This document shows positions 59,181-64,000 of a stretch of DNA of 64,000 nt, one piece after another (positions within the stretch are counted from its first letter, which is position 1; each line of letters opens with the position of its first letter). The position numbers and the translations under genes were made by a program. Source of the DNA: Varanus komodoensis (taxonomy: Eukaryota > Chordata > Lepidosauria > Squamata > Varanidae); the NCBI RefSeq assembly GCF_004798865.1, contig NW_025335568.1, forward strand, positions 28,969,344 to 29,033,343, given 5' to 3'. The notes under the pieces are model-generated. The model was not told the origin of the DNA. It ran no database searches and worked only from the letters and a program-made list of their open reading frames with translations.

Positions 59181-60498
59181 GTGTAATATAATATAATGTT
59201 GCATGCATGCACACACATGCATGCACACAGTTAAGATCACATAGTTTACTACAAATTGCCCCCTGCATCTGTTTGCCTTGGGGATGGCTCAGGAGAGTAT
59301 GCAGTCTGTAAGGTAACCCAGACTCAAAGTCCCTTGTTAAGTGTAAGAATGGTAGCTTCAAGTAGGAGGATGTTACAAAACAAGGCAACATCAAGTGCAC
59401 ACATGTCTTATGCAAAGCACTCAATCTAAGCCTATACAAGTATGGTGAAGGACAAGTCTAACAACAACGAGAACACATTTTTAAAAAATCAGATAACCAG
59501 TGTGAAAACAACAGCTGAATGTACATGTTCACACTTGAAGAAGAGGAAACTGGAGTTACAAAAGTCACAGGAGAATTTGAGATGAAATAATCATACTGTG
59601 AATATGTAGGTCTTCTTGATGAGTTCACAGGTTGTTACTTGTCCTCTCTGCAGTACCGGGAATTGAGCTCAAGTAGCATTTGATTGGAGGTTGCCAAGAA
59701 TAACAAACTTCCAAGAAAGATGTAATTTACAAAGAGATTCTTTCATTATCATATATGGGTAGCTAACTTAGCAGAGCCAAGTTGAACAAAGGAATGCAAA
59801 TTCTGCACAGGCCTGATTTCTACTTTGGTTTAACACTCATGCAGAACTTGGACAGTTACTGAACATGTTGTGAGTTAATTGAACTGGGCCAATTGGTGAC
59901 AGAAGTAATACAATAATAGTTTGTACATGGACTGCACACATCAGTGACTTTAGATGTGTTATGAAATAAGTTTGCAGTCTCAAGTTAAATAAGAAGATCA
60001 AACCATCATTTCTTATGGAAGTTTATTCAACAGTCCATAACCTTCAACATGATGCTTGAAAACTTTTACATATCAATGTTTACTCAATAGATTGTGGTGT
60101 AATTCTATGCAGCACTTTAGATGGAACAAGAATGGCAAATAAGCCACATAAGCAATCCTGCACTGAAAAACAAACAGAAAACCATCTGCATGTATACCTA
60201 TATTATAATGCCTAACAGTCATTCTCAAACTTTTATTTATGGGCCACATGAACATTTCTTGGGTCCTTGCCGTTTATAAATGTTCCAGTTCCAATAAATC
60301 AAAACAGAACATTAATATTTTAATAATGTTTTGTTTTCTGCAATGCTGGCATCATCATCAAAACCAGTGCTGCACTGTGAAATCATAAGCTCGGGCCAGG
60401 GATAAACAGCCAGGCATAAATCTAATACAAGGGTGCACATGCGTTTTAGAATTCAGGGCTGCATCCATTGTCAGCTAGGATCCTGGGAGAGGCTATTA
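59181..60498. other. No gene; possible hAT-like end
   Basis: Unassigned. 'cagtcattctcaaactttta' then 'tgggccacatgaac' at about 60218-60252 resembles a hAT left end; I see no matching right end. Confidence 0.35.
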
Positions 60499-60685
60499 TC
60501 ATAGAATCATAGAATAGTAGAGTTGGAAGGGGCCAAGAAGGCCATTGGGTCCAACCCCCTGCTGTTGCAGGACACCACATTACACCATCCCACTCAGATG
60601 GCTGTCCAGTTTCTTTTTGAATGTCTCTAGTGTGGGAGAGCCCACCACCTCTCTAGGCAGCTGGTTCCATTGTCCTGGTTCCATT
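60499..60685 (-). mobile_element. CR1 LINE 3' end
   Basis: Opens with 'tcatagaatcatagaatagt', the reversed terminal octamers of CR1, followed by 'agagttggaaggggccaaga', 'gtccaaccccctgctgttgc', 'gatggctgtccagtttcttt' and 'gagagcccaccacctctct'. Well preserved; 5'-truncated at about 60685. The plus frame 60545-60763 lies inside and is not a gene. Confidence 0.92.
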
Positions 60686-61535
60686 CTTCCCTATATATTT
60701 CTCTTACTTGTCCTTGGAGATATAGGGATTACTGGACTGGGGAAAACCCCTCCCGTTTCTTAGTAATTCTCATGGAGAGTGCTATTTCTCTGCTGGTACT
60801 AACAATAGGAAAACAGTGATGTTGGAAGTCTGGGAATGATATCACTCCTATGCTTGTCGCAGACCAACCGATCAGCTGGGGAAGGTATGCAGGGTTCTGC
60901 CAGCTTTAGGGGCTGCACAGAGAGCAGCCAAAGGCTATTTTGTAAAACCAAGGCCATGCTATGCTGTTCAGTAATGTGTTCCTGGTTACAATGGCCTTGA
61001 TCACCACTGTTGGGCAAGCAGGGAAAGGTGGGAGGGAGAACTATGGAGCCAAGTATGGATATTTTTGACTCTTCTGCAGTTTTTCTATGGACCACCTAAC
61101 TGGATCTCATGGACCACAGAACATCTCTGTATTGCAAAAGGATAAGTGCTCTGCTAGAGAAAAATTGATTCACATTGCATCATAAAAATCCCAAACCAAG
61201 GTTATAATTAAATTAACGCTATTAAAGCTAAGATACCTGTCAGAGAAAACAGTTTAATTCTATTATATAATTCATCCCCTGGGGGACTACTGCATGGAAC
61301 TGACAAATCCAAAATGCTTCTTTTCCTTTTTGAAGTAACAACTTAATCCAATGTTCAAATTAGTTCAATGAGAAAATGAATGTATTCTAAAGTAAAACAG
61401 ATAAATATGGATCTGAATGGTACAACTCAGGGTTGTACTAGTGAAATATCAGTGTATTCTTATTCCCAACGAAGCCTTTGTGCTTCAAGACCCTAGCAAT
61501 TGAGGTCCCTGCTTTTCTGTACATGTACATTATAC
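60686..61535. other. No gene or recognised repeat
   Basis: Unassigned. 'tttttctatggaccacctaa' and 'atctcatggaccacagaaca' near 61080-61122 may be part of an eroded hAT relative. Confidence 0.35.
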
Positions 61536-62040
61536 CAGTGCTTCTGAAACTTCTCTATGACCTGTACCCCTAGAAAATGTTTGATTTATGTTTGCACCCC
61601 TTACTAAGGTAATATCACATTTGAAGATGGAAAAGTCGAGTTCTAATTTTTGAACCACAAATTGAACCACATACAGTACCATGTGGACTAAAAACATAAG
61701 CTTTTAAGTTGAAGCATAAAGTTCAAATATAACTTGAGCAATTAGAAACAATTGTAAACAGTAAAATCAGACCCAATTGTGAACATAAAATTCAATTACT
61801 TCTTCTTGCTTCTCACTCATGATTTTGTCAAGACATGTAACTTTCTTGCTGATTGCAATCTGCAAGTCTTTCTGTGGATTCAGGTGATTCTTAAATTTTG
61901 TTTTGATTGACAAAAGAAAACTGAATTCAAATGCAAACAAAATAATAATACATGATTTTATTATTGTAATAATTTTTTTGTGGAAAAGTTGTGATCCACC
62001 AATTTTAGTGACTCGCACCACAGCCTTCTTTGTCATAGTC
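61536..62040 (-). mobile_element. hAT transposon remnant with transposase C-terminus
   Basis: The minus frame 61767-62036 (89 aa) includes LLSIKTKFKNHLNPQKDLQI and AISKKVTCLDKIMSEKQEE. hAT (Charlie-like) transposases end with 'yLCEsaFS.m..IKtKyRnrLn.e.dLrlaiS...Pri..L...kq', part of the dimerisation domain. The CES part is replaced by less similar residues, so the copy is eroded. At the left, 'cagtgcttctgaaacttctc' with 'gacctgtacccctag' (from 61536) looks like the hAT terminal repeat belonging to the 3' end. The other end of the element is not found. This autonomous-type relic could be of the same superfamily as the MITEs at 383, 3018 and 22457, but its terminus differs from theirs. Confidence 0.6.
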
Positions 62041-62151
62041 CCTGAAATGTTGCTCCCCTAGGTGAGGAACGTCTGTGCTGGCATACTGACTTAAAATACC
62101 AGAAATCACATTATGTCTATTATACATTGTTGGATTCTCTGTTTTTTTGGT

Positions 62152-62198
62152 TTCCTTCCTTCCTTCCTTCCTTCCTTCCTTCCTTCCTTCCTTCCTTC
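62152..62198. repeat. (TTCC)n microsatellite
   Basis: About 11 uninterrupted tetramers. It encodes the lysine/glycine/glutamate run in the minus frame 62005-62205, which is not a gene. Confidence 0.97.
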
Positions 62199-62529
62199 TT
62201 GCCATAACCTTTAATCAGTTGGCTCACATAAAGATGCTATCTTCAAGGACTGGGTATACTCAGAAAGTACAAGGGGATTACCAACATTTCTCACACATTC
62301 ATAGCTCCTAAACTAAAGACGGGTGCAACCTGCTTGATGTTATACCAGATTTTAAGGGATGTAGGAAGAAGAGGAAATGTCATATAGTAATGTATAACGT
62401 CTGTTCTGGTAAGATAATGATGATGAGGACAAAGAACAGGAGGACTTGTTTCATTTCTACACTGCCCAATAGCTGAAGATTTCTCAGTGGTTCACAGAAT
62501 TTGGAAGCAAGTTTTATAAAAAATAAAAT
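62199..62529. other. No gene or recognised repeat
   Basis: Unassigned sequence between the microsatellite and the CR1 fragment; I see nothing distinctive. Confidence 0.45.
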
Positions 62530-63150
62530 TATCTTTAACAAATCCTCTTGAAGAAGAAACAACATGGATTCTGCAGTGGCCAGTTCTGTCTCAGTAACCA
62601 TTTAAAGAATTATTTGAGAATGCCTAGAAGCATGTAGATAGAGATGATTTGGTAAATATGGTTAACCATGATTTCTAAAAGGTTTCTGAAGTCCTTCATC
62701 AGTGTTTCCAGGTGAAGCTTAACTGTCACAAGATCGCTTTCTGATTGATATTTAGTTAAAGAAGAGTACCTAGAGAGTAGTGATAGATAAATAAATAACT
62801 CTTGCAATAAAGGAATGTAAACAATGAGGTTCAGCAAGGAGCTGTATCAGCACCAGTGCTTTTTAACTTGTTCATAAAGGACTGGGAGTTAGGAGTGAGT
62901 AGTGTGGGGCCCAGTTTGCTGATGACAGGAGCATGTTTCAAATGAAAAGGATTGTGAAGAGAATCTCTCCAAACTGGGTGTGTTGGGAGGGGGAATGTGC
63001 ATTAAAATGGCAAAGTGGTTAAATAAAAGGAAATGTAAAGCAATGCTCATTGGGACAAAACAAGCAAGGAAACTAAAGTGTCTGATCATCTCAGATGCTG
63101 ATGGCAGTGACTGACAAGAAAGTGATCTTGGGATTGCAAAGGGCACCTCT
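62530..63150 (+). mobile_element. CR1 LINE, reverse-transcriptase fragment
   Basis: Plus-strand reading in changing frames gives QHGFCSGQFCLSNHL (62570-62615; CR1 '..QhGFrkGrSCLTNLi'), then VQQGAVSAPVLFNLFIKDW (62831-62888; 'VPQGSVLGPvLFNiFINDl'), then a trace of the FADD catalytic block at about 62915-62935, and 'gtaaagcaatgctcattggg' ('..nkCKvLHlG'). The order is that of the RT palm domain. Full of stops and frame changes; an old internal piece with neither end. Confidence 0.72.
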
Positions 63151-64000
63151 ATATCTATGTTGGTATGGATATGGGTCAGTTCTTTCATCCATATGGCTTC
63201 TCTTGCTCACCAGTTTGAGTGGCATATGCATAAATGGCATATCTCCCATGGGGCTTGACAATAATAATTAAAAAAAAAAACTTGTATGAATGAAGCCCAA
63301 ACCCATATCCAACTGGCAAGGGAACAAATATTTGATGCTTCCTACTGAAGGGTATCTAACGTAGCTCTTTTCCATATACCAGGTATTTATTTAAGTCTAG
63401 TGGCAGCATCTGCATGGGCTGCAACTGGAAAAGCTTTAAGTGGACTGTTAAATGGCAAGATGTCTGCCAAGGGCTCTTTCAGAGGCTGGAGCAGAAATGT
63501 TTCTTTCTTTTTGAAGATGGACTGTATAAGAGGCATAACACAAACAAAACTACAATTTGCAGAAGAGAATTTCCCCACTGGAAATATATTGCAGGCCATG
63601 TTCTGCTTATAAATAACATTCGTGCTGCTTTCATAGACTAAGAGTTCCCCTTCCAAAGGGTGTTCAGAGCTTATTTGTAAATATTTATTCCTGACTGGAA
63701 ACCTGCCATTCAAGGTCCCAGAAAAACAAACCATTTCTTTTTCTTTTTATTGTTCACTGATGGCCATGCAATGGTATGGCTGACATTCCAAATGCATAAA
63801 AATCAGGAAATTAAAAGTTATGGTTCATGCAGGAAGCTAATCTAGTCCTCTTAGACTTGTATAGCTCTTTCTATTATTGCACTGACCTTACTTAACGGGT
63901 TCTGTAATTTTTAATTTCCTTACCTTGGCACTTTTATAGTCTCCACTAGCACTGCATTAATGTGTTTTCCTATCCTTAATTTCCTTGGGTAACTGTTTTG
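63151..64000. other. No gene; complex sequence of unknown nature
   Basis: Unassigned. A poly(A) run at 63270-63280. 63387-63734 is open in one minus and two plus frames at once; none resembles a protein. It is moderately GC-richer and repeat-free. Confidence 0.35.

Noticed and set aside
58966-59439. 157-aa minus-strand frame as a gene
   Set aside because: Its C-terminal half is BovB ORF2; the N-terminal half is unrelated flanking sequence read through by chance.
60218-61122. Large hAT element enclosing the CR1 at 60499
   Set aside because: A hAT-like left end is present, but no inverted right end or 8-bp duplication could be found.
63387-63734. Region open in three frames at once
   Set aside because: Overlapping open frames on both strands with no known protein features point to chance stop scarcity.
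1-64000. Retroviral or LTR element
   Set aside because: I saw no paired long terminal repeats, primer-binding site or recognisable gag, pol or env motifs; all reverse-transcriptase traces fit non-LTR LINE clades.

Overview
The window looks like intergenic or deep intronic DNA from a squamate reptile (lizard or snake). The assignment rests on the repeats. RTE-BovB LINE fragments occur at six places, with CR1, L2-type and L1-clade LINE pieces, two tRNA-derived SINE families with 'agtgtggtgtagtgg' or 'agcacatgctttg...cagaaggtccc' heads, and several hAT and Tc1/mariner non-autonomous DNA transposons. BovB together with this SINE set is typical of squamates. Base composition is AT-rich throughout. 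I found no protein-coding gene I can name, no rRNA or tRNA gene and no retrovirus-like element. Almost all short open frames are chance frames or pieces of transposons.

Layout. 0-4 kb: a hAT MITE with an 8-bp target duplication, an L2-type fragment, and a SINE split by a second hAT MITE. 5.1-6.2 kb: an unidentified, decayed coding-like block on the minus strand. 7.4-8.1 kb: an L1 3' end on the minus strand, then one orphan exon-like segment. 8.7 kb: a full-length SINE. 12-15 kb: SINE, BovB, L1 and BovB fragments. 17.8-19.4 kb: two L2-type fragments meeting head to head, then a 751-bp mariner element with a GC-rich interior. 22.45-23.36 kb: a composite of two complete hAT MITEs around a 186-bp passenger with telomere-like bits, flanked by one perfect 8-bp duplication. 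24.6 kb: a 43-bp minisatellite. 25-46 kb: scattered SINE, L2, BovB and CR1 pieces and palindromic MITEs. 46-56 kb: mostly unassigned single-copy sequence. 56.4-63.2 kb: CR1, BovB, CR1, a hAT transposase remnant, a (TTCC)n array and CR1.

The most interesting signals are structural: (1) the composite hAT at 22.45-23.36 kb, which has the signature of a macrotransposon moved by the outer ends of two MITEs; (2) the shared GC-rich interior of a hAT MITE (383-973) and an unrelated mariner element (18650-19400); (3) a microsatellite that expanded with different motifs at the same internal point of three copies of one hAT family; (4) the unidentified minus-strand coding-like block at 5.1-6.2 kb. All family names were assigned by eye from remembered consensus sequences and were not checked by alignment.
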